This document shows positions 1-16,917 of a stretch of 40,592 nt of DNA, one piece after another. The stretch spans positions 1 through 40,592 of the forward strand of contig NZ_RHWX01000022.1 in the NCBI RefSeq assembly GCF_003938605.1, in the 5' to 3' direction. Position 1 is the first letter of the stretch, and each line of letters begins with the position of its first letter. Below the pieces are notes generated by a model. That model saw only the letters and a list, made by a program, of their open reading frames with translations. It made no database searches and had not been told where the DNA came from. Made by a program: the position numbers and the translations under genes. Origin of the DNA: Brevundimonas sp. 357. Its GTDB lineage: Bacteria > Pseudomonadota > Alphaproteobacteria > Caulobacterales > Caulobacteraceae.

Positions 1-737
1 TCGACTTCTTCACCGACCTTGACGATGCCGCGCTCGACGCGACCGGTCACCACGGTGCCGCGGCCCGAGATCGAGAACACGTCTTCCACCGGCATCAGGA
101 ACGGCAGGTCGATCGGACGCTCCGGCTGCGGGATGTAGTCGTCAACGGCCTGCATCAGCGCCAGAACGGCTTCTTCGCCGATCTTCGGATCGCGGCCTTC
201 GACGGCGGCCAGGGCCGAACCCTTCACCACCGGGATGTCGTCGCCCGGGAACTGGTACGAGCTCAGCAGCTCGCGCACTTCCATCTCGACCAGCTCCAGC
301 AGCTCCTCGTCGTCGACCATGTCGACCTTGTTCAGGAACACCACCAGCGCCGGAACGCCGACCTGACGCGACAGCAGGATGTGCTCGCGGGTCTGCGGCA
401 TCGGGCCGTCAGCGGCCGAGCAAACCAGGATCGCGCCGTCCATCTGAGCCGCGCCCGTGATCATGTTCTTCACGTAGTCGGCGTGGCCCGGGCAGTCCAC
501 GTGCGCGTAGTGACGGTTGGCCGTCTCATACTCGACGTGCGACGTGTTGATCGTGATGCCGCGCGCTTTTTCTTCCGGCGCGTTGTCGATGTCGGCGTAG
601 TTCATCGCCTTGCCGCCGCCGGCCTTCGCCAGCGTCATCGAGATCGCCGCCGTCAGCGTCGTCTTGCCGTGGTCAACGTGACCGATCGTGCCGATGTTCA
701 CGTGCGGCTTCGTGCGTTCGAACTTTTCCTTGGCCAT
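1..737 (-). CDS. tuf: Elongation factor Tu, 5' part (cut by window start)
   Basis: This is the N-terminal 245 codons of EF-Tu, the GTPase that delivers aminoacyl-tRNA to the ribosome. The start ATG (735-737) is followed by [14 protein letters not shown], and an AGGAG ribosome site lies 8 nt upstream. The G-domain motifs [17 protein letters not shown] and NKVD are readable on the minus strand. The gene runs off the left edge in domain 2 (GEEVEI). It is the last gene of the str operon rpsL-rpsG-fusA-tuf, 110 nt after fusA. The first 77 nt are identical to the last 77 nt of the window, inside the other tuf fragment. Confidence 0.97.
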   Translation of the reverse strand, partial: MAKEKFERTKPHVNIGTIGHVDHGKTTLTAAISMTLAKAGGGKAMNYADIDNAPEEKARGITINTSHVEYETANRHYAHVDCPGHADYVKNMITGAAQMDGAILVCSAADGPMPQTREHILLSRQVGVPALVVFLNKVDMVDDEELLELVEMEVRELLSSYQFPGDDIPVVKGSALAAVEGRDPKIGEEAVLALMQAVDDYIPQPERPIDLPFLMPVEDVFSISGRGTVVTGRVERGIVKVGEEV

Positions 738-847
738 TCTCTAGCTCCTGGTGTCCCCAAACTGGGGTCCAAATGGGTTTGGGGATAGGTGGGGCGATTT
801 GTGGTCAAACCGCCCCGTTTTCAAGTGGGTCCGTCAGAAAGACGGAC

Positions 848-2926
<2,079 letters not shown>

Positions 2927-2986
2927 TGAAGTTGCCTTCCGGGAGCTTCGCGGACGCGGCGAGCGCCCTGGGGTGTCGGATATGAC

Positions 2987-3060
2987 GGCGCGGGCGATTC
3001 CGAAAAAACGCCCGCGCCAGATCGTCTTAAATAGCCGCCGCCATTGGCGGTTTTAAGACG
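2987..3060 (-). promoter_or_regulatory. Two consecutive hairpins in the rpsG-fusA spacer
   Basis: Two nt after the rpsG stop, an RNA hairpin can form from 3052-3060 pairing with 3023-3031 (9 bp, CGTCTTAAA type), closed by an inner CCGCCA/TGGCGG stem (3038-3050). A second perfect 10-bp stem follows: 3009-3018 with 2987-2996 (GGCGCGGGCG type). Its 12-nt loop contains six U. The U run is inside the loop rather than after a stem, so this is not a classical terminator. It may set the rpsG:fusA expression ratio, be a processing site, or bind S7. The function is inferred; the pairing is seen. Confidence 0.45.
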
Positions 3061-3061
3061 C

Positions 3062-3535
3062 TTACCAGCGGTAGTGGCTGAAGGCGCGGTTGGCTTCGGC
3101 CATCTTGTGGGTGTCTTCGCGCTTCTTGACCGCGGTGCCGCGGTTGTTCGAGGCGTCCAGCAGCTCGGCGGCCAGCTTTTCCGTCATGGTGTTTTCGCCG
3201 CGGTTGCGCGCGGCGTTGACCAGCCAGCGGATGGCCAGGGCGCGACGACGGTCCGGACGGACTTCGACCGGCACCTGGTAGGTGGCGCCGCCGACGCGGC
3301 GCGAGCGGACTTCGACCGACGGGGCGACGTTTTCCAGGGCGGCGTGGAAGGTCTCGACCGCAGTCTGCTCCTTCTTCTTGTCCGCCAGGATGTCGAAGGC
3401 GCCGTAAACGATGTTTTCGGCGACGGCCTTCTTACCTTCGTACATGACGTAGTTCATGAACTTGGTGACGATCAGATCGCCGAACTTGGGATCCGGCAGA
3501 ACTTCACGCTTCTGGGCGCGGTGACGACGCGACAT
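3062..3535 (-). CDS. rpsG: 30S ribosomal protein S7
   Basis: S7 nucleates assembly of the 30S head on the 3' domain of 16S rRNA and contacts the E site. The 157-aa protein begins [20 protein letters not shown], a near-universal S7 start, and contains the conserved [16 protein letters not shown] segment and the C-terminal NRAFSHYRW found in alphaproteobacteria. It is second in the str operon, 63 nt after rpsL. In enterobacteria S7 is the translational repressor of this operon; whether it is here cannot be read from the sequence. Confidence 0.98.
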   Translation of the reverse strand: MSRRHRAQKREVLPDPKFGDLIVTKFMNYVMYEGKKAVAENIVYGAFDILADKKKEQTAVETFHAALENVAPSVEVRSRRVGGATYQVPVEVRPDRRRALAIRWLVNAARNRGENTMTEKLAAELLDASNNRGTAVKKREDTHKMAEANRAFSHYRW

Positions 3536-3598
3536 GGGTTATTCCTTCTCGGGCCCGACTGACGTCGGGGAAATCTCTGAAACGTAGGCCGGGGCCGA

Positions 3599-3973
3599 TT
3601 ACTTCGGACGCTTGGCGCCGTAGTGCGAACGACGCTGCTTGCGGTCCTTGACGCCTTGCGTATCGAGCACGCCGCGCAGGATGTGGTAACGCACGCCGGG
3701 CAAGTCCTTCACGCGGCCGCCGCGGATCAGCACGACCGAGTGCTCCTGCAGGTTGTGACCTTCGCCGGGGATGTAGCAAACGGCTTCGACGCCGTTCTTG
3801 GCCAGGCGGACCTTGGCGACCTTACGCAGAGCCGAGTTCGGCTTCTTCGGGGTCGTGGTGTACACGCGGGTGCAGACGCCGCGGCGCTGGGGCGAACCCT
3901 CCAGGGCCGGAACCTTGTTGCGGACCGGCTTCGGCTTGCGGGGCTTGCGGATCAGCTGGTTGATCGTGGGCAT
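3599..3973 (-). CDS. rpsL: 30S ribosomal protein S12
   Basis: S12 lies at the decoding centre and controls accuracy. The 124-aa protein starts [14 protein letters not shown] and carries the intact [11 protein letters not shown] and [12 protein letters not shown] loops. The lysines that mutate in streptomycin resistance (K43 and K88 in the usual numbering) are wild type. It is the first gene of the str operon. A good promoter sits about 230 nt upstream, and an intrinsic-terminator-like hairpin lies between that promoter and the start codon, suggesting an attenuated leader. Confidence 0.98.
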   Translation of the reverse strand: MPTINQLIRKPRKPKPVRNKVPALEGSPQRRGVCTRVYTTTPKKPNSALRKVAKVRLAKNGVEAVCYIPGEGHNLQEHSVVLIRGGRVKDLPGVRYHILRGVLDTQGVKDRKQRRSHYGAKRPK

Positions 3974-4098
3974 TCGAATTCGTCTCTTTTCGATGTGGAG
4001 GCGTGTGTCTTTCGACCGGAGCGCCTCATGAGCCTTCTTTTGAACGAGACCGAAGCCCCGCCCGGGTGTTATCGAGCCGAGGTCACGACGCCCAAACA

Positions 4099-4131
4099 GA
4101 AAAACCGGAACGCGCGCTTCGGGCGTTCCGG
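4099..4131 (-). terminator. Intrinsic terminator or attenuator in the rpsL leader
   Basis: On the minus strand a 9-bp stem (CCGGAACGC with GCGTTCCGG, 4123-4131 and 4105-4113) with a 9-nt loop is followed directly by TTTTTC. It lies about 70-100 nt downstream of the predicted str transcription start and 125 nt before the rpsL start codon. The rpoC operon already has its own terminator near 5.3 kb, and no other minus-strand gene precedes this hairpin. The natural reading is therefore a conditional terminator (attenuator) within the rpsL leader. Confidence 0.6.
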
Positions 4132-4205
4132 CGGGACACAGCCCGTCCGTTCAATTGTCACGATCTCAGCGAGCGGCGAGCCGCCCACGTCTCGAAAGTG
4201 CGCGG

Positions 4206-4234
4206 CTTCTACGCTCGATCCGTTAACAGGTCAA
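4206..4234 (-). promoter_or_regulatory. Predicted sigma70-type promoter of the str operon
   Basis: The minus strand shows TTGACC (4229-4234), a 17-nt spacer and TAGAAG (4206-4211), a good housekeeping promoter match. The start would be near 4199, giving a leader of about 225 nt before rpsL. The assignment rests on sequence match and position only. Confidence 0.6.
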
Positions 4235-4344
4235 GGGATTCGCGCACGGCGCGCTTCGCCGCACGTTGTTCGCCTTCTTGATCCCTCGCCCACATATCGC
4301 CACGCTTGCAAAGCCATGTTCTGCTCCAGGGATGGGGACGTCGC

Positions 4345-5196
4345 ATGACCGTCGTGGTGCTGGACAAATTGGGCGGGCGCGGCAAGGGGGCACGCCATCG
4401 ACGCGCGGCGACGGCCGGAGCTTCGCTGCTGATCCACGGCCTGCTGCTGGCTCCTCTCGCCTTTTACGCCGTCAAGCCGCCGCCCCGTCTGGGGTCGGAT
4501 ACGCCGCCCGTCGTCTATCTGGACATCGAACCTCGCCCCCTCCTGCCGGACGAACGGCCTCGGCAGACCGTCGTCGTAACCCAGCCCTCGCCTCAGGCGC
4601 GGGCGCGGGGCGCTAACAGCACAAGCCAGGCCCAGGCCCCTGCGCCTTCCACGCCGGATCGTCCGACGCCGCCTGCGCCACGCATCGCAAGGACTACGCC
4701 CGACGCCGCCTCCTCCGCTTCAGCCGACCCGATCGCCGATCCCTGGCGCGTGACGACGGAAACTCAGGCGGCCGCCACGGCGCGCGCTCTGCGCACGTCG
4801 CCTGTCGGCTGCCGCTCCCCCGAAATGCTGACCCGCGCCGAGCGCGTAATCTGCGACGAGCGTTTCAATGAACGGGCGGCGGAGGCTGCAGCACGGCGCC
4901 CCATCACCGGCACGGGCGATCCTGATCGAGACACGCGGTTCGCCCGAGAAGGCGCAGCCGCCCTGCGCCGCTATGAAGCCAAACGTCGTCCGCTCAGCGG
5001 GGGCGTCGGCGTGCTGGCGCCTCAGGACTGTCCCGGCTCCAACTTCGGCACGGGCTGCGCGGGCGCCCACCTGGATTCCTCGATGCAGATGGACTCCAAC
5101 CGCAACGTCCAAACCCACCGCGACGGCGCCCCGGCCTCGGGCCGCCCGATGACGCCCGGCGCCGCCGGACCCCGAGAGCCGATGCGGCCGCAGTAG
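4345..5196 (+). CDS. Uncharacterised single-pass membrane protein with TonB-like N-terminus
   Basis: I do not recognise a named family with certainty. From the ATG at 4345 (GGATGGGGA just upstream) the protein has 283 aa: a basic N-terminus, one transmembrane segment at about residues 21-42, then a Pro/Ala-rich periplasmic linker beginning with VVYLDIEPRPLLP. This plan resembles TonB/TolA-type energy transducers. The C-terminal part has conserved-looking Cys (CRSPEM, VICDERF, DCPGSNFGTGCAG), suggesting disulfides in the periplasm, but I see no clear TonB C-terminal domain. An earlier in-frame ATG at 4306 adds 13 poor residues. The gene stands alone, divergent from rpsL and convergent with rpoC. 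Confidence 0.7.
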   Translation: MTVVVLDKLGGRGKGARHRRAATAGASLLIHGLLLAPLAFYAVKPPPRLGSDTPPVVYLDIEPRPLLPDERPRQTVVVTQPSPQARARGANSTSQAQAPAPSTPDRPTPPAPRIARTTPDAASSASADPIADPWRVTTETQAAATARALRTSPVGCRSPEMLTRAERVICDERFNERAAEAAARRPITGTGDPDRDTRFAREGAAALRRYEAKRRPLSGGVGVLAPQDCPGSNFGTGCAGAHLDSSMQMDSNRNVQTHRDGAPASGRPMTPGAAGPREPMRPQ

Positions 5197-5257
5197 ACGC
5201 GGCTCCTTCTTTCCACAAAGGGAGAGGGAAGCGAAAGCTCAGTAGAGGCGCATAACC

Positions 5258-5287
5258 GGCCTCAAGTAGCGCGAAGCGCGATAGGCC
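5258..5287. repeat. 30-nt imperfect palindromic repeat, copy 1
   Basis: GGCCTCAAGTAGCGCGAAGC and the following 10 nt form an imperfect palindrome (GGCCT...AGGCC outside, GCGC-GAA-GCGC inside). A close relative lies at 24241-24270. Both copies are within a few nt of an intrinsic terminator at the 3' end of a ribosomal or RNA-polymerase operon. It is probably a small dispersed REP-like element. Confidence 0.55.
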
Positions 5288-5290
5288 ACA

Positions 5291-5320
5291 GAAAAGGGCG
5301 GCGCCTTTCGACGCCGCCCT
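5291..5320 (-). terminator. Intrinsic terminator after rpoC
   Basis: A 9-bp GC-rich stem (AGGGCGGCG 5295-5303 with CGCCGCCCT 5312-5320) is followed on the minus strand by TTTTC. It lies about 30 nt after the rpoC stop codon and ends the rpoBC transcript. Confidence 0.75.
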
Positions 5321-5349
5321 CTTCAGTCTTCGCAGGTCCGAGACCCGGA

Positions 5350-9543
<4,194 letters not shown>

Positions 9544-9642
9544 CTTTATTCCTTCTGCGGGAATGCCCCGCGAAAATCATTCAGAGAGGAGAACAGGCGG
9601 ACCGCCCTCCCCCGCCGAGGCGGGGAAGGGCGCTTGATCCGG

Positions 9643-13758
<4,116 letters not shown>

Positions 13759-14079
13759 TCTGTTTTCCCAATCGCGGCCCCTTGCGAGGCCCGCTCTCAA
13801 TGCAGCAGCCACGGCGCGCCGACCGGCGATCCGTGACCGTAAATGTCTCTCGGCGTCCACCCTCGACCCGCATGCGGATCAGGACGCCTGGATGTATCCG
13901 CCCCCTTGGGGAGGGGCGACGCCTTCGCACCGGTCGGAGGGCGACAAACCGGGCCTCGGCGCTTTCGCGCGGGATTCATGGAATCTGCGGAGCGCGCATA
14001 TATACGCCCTTCTTCGACGAAATAAAGACCCCTCACGCGAGCAGTCGACAGTTTCGATCAGCGTGATAAGCCTAGCCTT
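13759..14079. promoter_or_regulatory. rpoB / FKBP divergent regulatory region
   Basis: This is a 321-nt gap between divergent genes. On the minus strand TATATA (13999-14004) is the best -10-like hexamer for rpoB, with a poor CTTTAT at -35 spacing. It would give a leader of about 235 nt. A CCCCCTTGGGGAGGGG-type hairpin lies near 13910. I see no clear promoter for the plus-strand gene and no extra coding sequence. Confidence 0.35.
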
Positions 14080-14595
14080 ATGAAGCACATCGTCCTGCCC
14101 GCTCTCGCCGCCCTGTCGCTTGCCGCCTGCGCCTCGACGCCCGATGTCGACTACCCTGGTCTGCGTGAGCCGGTCGGCCCGGCTACCCAGGAAAACTGGG
14201 AGGTCGGTCAGGCCGCCTATCTGATGTGGAACGGGCAGCGTCGCGGCTGGACCTCGACGGAATCCGGCCTGCAATACCGCCTGATCGGCAAGGCCAACCC
14301 CGAGGGCGAGCAGCCGACGGCGACCGACACGGTCAAGGTCCACTATCGCGGCACCTTCATCGACGGGCGCGAGTTCGACAGCTCCTATTCGCGCAACGAG
14401 CCGACCAGCTTCCCGCTGAACCGCGTCATCAAGGGCTGGACCGAGGGCGTCGCCCTGATGCGCGAGGGCGAAACCTATCAGTTCGTCATCCCCGCCGATC
14501 TGGCCTACGGCCCCCGCTGGATGGGCACGGAAATCCCCGCCAACTCGACCCTGCGCTTCACGGTCGAGTTGCTTGAGGTGAACCCGGAAGGCTGA
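14080..14595 (+). CDS. FKBP-type peptidyl-prolyl isomerase lipoprotein
   Basis: Predicted periplasmic or outer-membrane-anchored prolyl isomerase that helps fold exported proteins. The 171-aa precursor has a lipoprotein signal with lipobox SLAAC (Cys17). One FKBP_C domain spans about residues 62-168, with the expected pocket residues Y89 (VHYRG), F99-D100 (REFDSS), V116-I117 (RVIKGW), W120, Y143 (AYGPRWMG) and F160. The extra segment before the domain is short, so it lacks the dimerising N-terminal domain of FkpA/Mip. It lies alone between rpoB (divergent) and two M61 peptidase genes. Confidence 0.9.
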   Translation: MKHIVLPALAALSLAACASTPDVDYPGLREPVGPATQENWEVGQAAYLMWNGQRRGWTSTESGLQYRLIGKANPEGEQPTATDTVKVHYRGTFIDGREFDSSYSRNEPTSFPLNRVIKGWTEGVALMREGETYQFVIPADLAYGPRWMGTEIPANSTLRFTVELLEVNPEG

Positions 14596-14636
14596 CGGGT
14601 CGCTTTGCATAGATTTGTGGGAGACGAACCTTAATC

Positions 14637-14752
14637 CCCGCTCATCCCGGCGGATGCCGGGATCCAGTGAGAGCCTCACGCTGAGTTTTATCCGCTGAGC
14701 AGAGCGCCTAAAGCCAAAGTACTGGATCCCGGCATCCGCCGGGATGAGCGGG
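14637..14752. repeat. REP-like inverted repeat pair (32-nt arms)
   Basis: Two perfect 32-nt inverted arms (14637-14668 and 14721-14752) are separated by 52 nt. Each arm is itself a small palindrome (CCCGGC-GGAT-GCCGGG) and ends in GATCCAGT or ACTGGATC. There is no coding capacity. From general knowledge, similar CCCGGCGGATGCCGGGATCC-type palindromes are dispersed in many alphaproteobacterial genomes. It may double as a transcription stop for the FKBP gene. Confidence 0.75.
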
Positions 14753-14775
14753 ATGGAGACACGGCGTCACGACAG

Positions 14776-14790
14776 CCCCCCCCCCCCCCC
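14776..14790 (+). repeat. Poly-C tract of 15
   Basis: Fifteen consecutive C lie about 100 nt upstream of the first M61 gene. It is the longest homopolymer I noticed in the window. The exact length is uncertain because sequencing and replication slip on such tracts. Confidence 0.85.
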
Positions 14791-14892
14791 GACACGGAAA
14801 CGTCATCCGGCTTGACGGCGCCTGCGACACGCTGTCGTCTGCGCCTCCTTGTCGAGGCCGCGAGGGGGCGGCCGTAACCGGGTAATTCTGTG

Positions 14893-16836
14893 ATGAAGCG
14901 TTTTCTTCTGGCCGCCAGCGCCTCGGTCATCCTCCTTGCCGTGGGAGCGCCCGCTCTGGCCCAGGTGGGAACGCCCGCCCTGCCCGTCGCCCTGGCGCCG
15001 ATCCCGGCGGCCAAGGACGAGGCCTATCCCGGCGTCATCAAGCTGGACGTCGACGCCACCGACATCGACCGCCGCCTGATCCAGGTGCGCCAGACCATCC
15101 CCGTCAGCGGTTCCGGCCCTCTGGTCCTCTTCTATCCGCAATGGATTCCCGGCAACCACGGCCCGGTCGGCCCCGTCGCCAACGTCGGCGGCCTGACCTT
15201 CACCGCCGAGGGGCGGCGGCTGGAGTGGGTGCGCAACACCGTCCAGCCCTGGGCCTATCAGATCGAGGTTCCGGCCGGCGTGACCGAGGTCGAGGCCGCC
15301 TTCCAGTGGCTGACGCCGATCGAGGGCAGTCAGGGTCGCGTCGTCGTCACCCCCGAGATGCTGAATATCCAGTGGGAGAAGGCCCTGCTCTATCCGGCGG
15401 GCTATTATTCGCGCCAGATCACCTTCCAGCCGACGCTGAAGCTGCCTCAGGGCTGGAACTACGGCGTCGCCCTGGATACCGTCAGCTTCGAGAACGGCCT
15501 GGCGACCTTCGCCCCCATCACGCTGGAGCACCTGGCCGACAGCCCCGTCTTCGCCGGCGCCCACTATCGCCAGATCGACCTGGATCCGGGCGGCCGTTCG
15601 CCGGTGCGCCTGAACGTCGTGGCCGATGACGCCAAGATGCTGGAGGCGACGGACGAGCACGTCCAACTGCACCGCAACCTGGTCCAGCAGGCCGACCGTC
15701 TGTTCGGCGCGCGCCACTTCAACCACTACGACTTCCTGCTGGCGGTGACGGACAAGCTGGGCGGCATCGGGCTGGAACACCACCGCTCGTCCGAGAACAG
15801 CGTCGATGTGAAGTACTTCACCGACCGCGAGGCCACTCTGGCCGACCGCGACCTGCTGGGCCACGAATACACCCACAGCTGGAACGGCAAATGGCGCCGC
15901 CCGGCCGATCAGCTGACGCCCAATCTAAACGAGCCGCTGCAGAACTCCCTGATGTGGGTCTATGAGGGCCAGACGCAGTACTGGGGCCTGGTCCTGACCG
16001 CCCGCGCCGGACTGATGTCCAAGCAGCAGGCGCTGGACGTCCTGGCCATGAGCGCCGCCAGCTTCCAGCACATCCCCGGCCGCCAGTGGCGCGCCATGCA
16101 GGACACCACCAACGACCCCATCATCAGCCAGCGCCGCCCGCAGCCCTGGAGCAGCTATCAGCGCAGCGAGGACTATTACCGCGAAGGCGCGCTGATCTGG
16201 CTGGACGCCGACACCCTGATCCGCGAACGGACGGGCGGGAAGAAGTCGCTGGACGACTTCGCCAAGGCCTTCTTCGGCGTCGAGGACGGCGACTGGGATC
16301 CGGCCCCCTACACCTTCGCCGATGTGGCCTCGACGCTGAACGGAGTGCAGGCGAACGACTGGGCCGCTTTCCTGCGCGAGCGGCTGGACGCGGTCGGCCC
16401 CGACTCACGCGGTCCGCTCGACGGCTTCGAACGCGGCGGCTACCGCCTGGTCTTCAAGGAAGAGCCGTCCGGCTACATGGGCGCCCTGTATAAAGAGCTG
16501 GGCCGCAACGATTTCACCTATTCGCTCGGCTTCATGATGAACGGCTCGAACCGGATCACCTCCGTCCTTTGGGGCGGCCCGGCCTTCGAACAGGGGCTGA
16601 CGTCGGGCTGGGAAGTCGTCGCCGTCGGCGGCCGCGCCGCCTCGGCCGACGCGCTGAAAGAGGCCGTCACCGCCGCCAAGGGATCGGCCGACCCGATCGA
16701 GCTGATCCTGAAGAACGGCGACCGCTTCAAGACGGTGCGCTTCGACTATCATGACGGTCTGCGCTACCCGCATCTTGAACGGATCGAAGGCGCGCCCGAC
16801 CGGCTGGGCGACATCCTGTCGCCACGACGGCGATAG
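14893..16836 (+). CDS. M61-family metallopeptidase with PDZ domain (paralogue 1)
   Basis: Predicted exported zinc aminopeptidase of the glycyl aminopeptidase (M61) family. The precursor of about 647 aa has a signal peptide (about 1-25, ending APALAQ). An N-terminal beta-domain covers about 30-200. The catalytic domain has HEYTH (H324-H328) as the HExxH zinc site, with WVYEGQTQYWG downstream supplying the third ligand. A C-terminal PDZ-like domain covers about 530-620. A GTG at 14890 directly before the ATG is an equivalent start. It is followed by a clear paralogue, and both end in TPDRLGDILSPRRR-like tails. The substrate is unknown. Confidence 0.9.
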   Translation: MKRFLLAASASVILLAVGAPALAQVGTPALPVALAPIPAAKDEAYPGVIKLDVDATDIDRRLIQVRQTIPVSGSGPLVLFYPQWIPGNHGPVGPVANVGGLTFTAEGRRLEWVRNTVQPWAYQIEVPAGVTEVEAAFQWLTPIEGSQGRVVVTPEMLNIQWEKALLYPAGYYSRQITFQPTLKLPQGWNYGVALDTVSFENGLATFAPITLEHLADSPVFAGAHYRQIDLDPGGRSPVRLNVVADDAKMLEATDEHVQLHRNLVQQADRLFGARHFNHYDFLLAVTDKLGGIGLEHHRSSENSVDVKYFTDREATLADRDLLGHEYTHSWNGKWRRPADQLTPNLNEPLQNSLMWVYEGQTQYWGLVLTARAGLMSKQQALDVLAMSAASFQHIPGRQWRAMQDTTNDPIISQRRPQPWSSYQRSEDYYREGALIWLDADTLIRERTGGKKSLDDFAKAFFGVEDGDWDPAPYTFADVASTLNGVQANDWAAFLRERLDAVGPDSRGPLDGFERGGYRLVFKEEPSGYMGALYKELGRNDFTYSLGFMMNGSNRITSVLWGGPAFEQGLTSGWEVVAVGGRAASADALKEAVTAAKGSADPIELILKNGDRFKTVRFDYHDGLRYPHLERIEGAPDRLGDILSPRRR

Positions 16837-16856
16837 ACCCACGCGCCGCGCCTCTC

Positions 16857-16881
16857 CCTCCCCTTCATGGGGAGGGAGAAG
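16857..16881. repeat. Hairpin CTCCCTCCCC-TTCAT-GGGGAGGGAG, copy 1
   Basis: A perfect 10-bp stem with a 5-nt loop lies directly after the first M61 gene. A near copy follows the second M61 gene. It has no U run. It may be a REP-like element, an mRNA 3' stabiliser, or part of the duplicated segment. Confidence 0.6.
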
Positions 16882-16917
16882 GTCGCCCCCAGACAGAAAC
16901 GCCGCTACAGAGCCGAC

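Larger units (their letters stand above)
3974..4344. other. rpsL / TonB-like gene divergent intergenic region
   Basis: This 371-nt stretch separates the divergent rpsL and the 283-aa membrane protein gene. It holds the str promoter (4206-4234) and the minus-strand hairpin-U-tract (4099-4131). I see no credible additional gene. A short open frame from an ATG at about 4027 (minus strand) runs into the start of rpsL, but nothing supports its translation. Confidence 0.6.

Noticed and set aside
4012..4029. A leader peptide ORF running into rpsL
   Set aside because: The ATG has no convincing ribosome site and the peptide has no regulatory codon run; it simply runs out of frame into rpsL.
13759..13860. 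A longer N-terminus for RpoB
   Set aside because: The 34 extra residues are Arg/Ala-rich without homology to the family, and the MAKSTDGL start fits the alphaproteobacterial protein.
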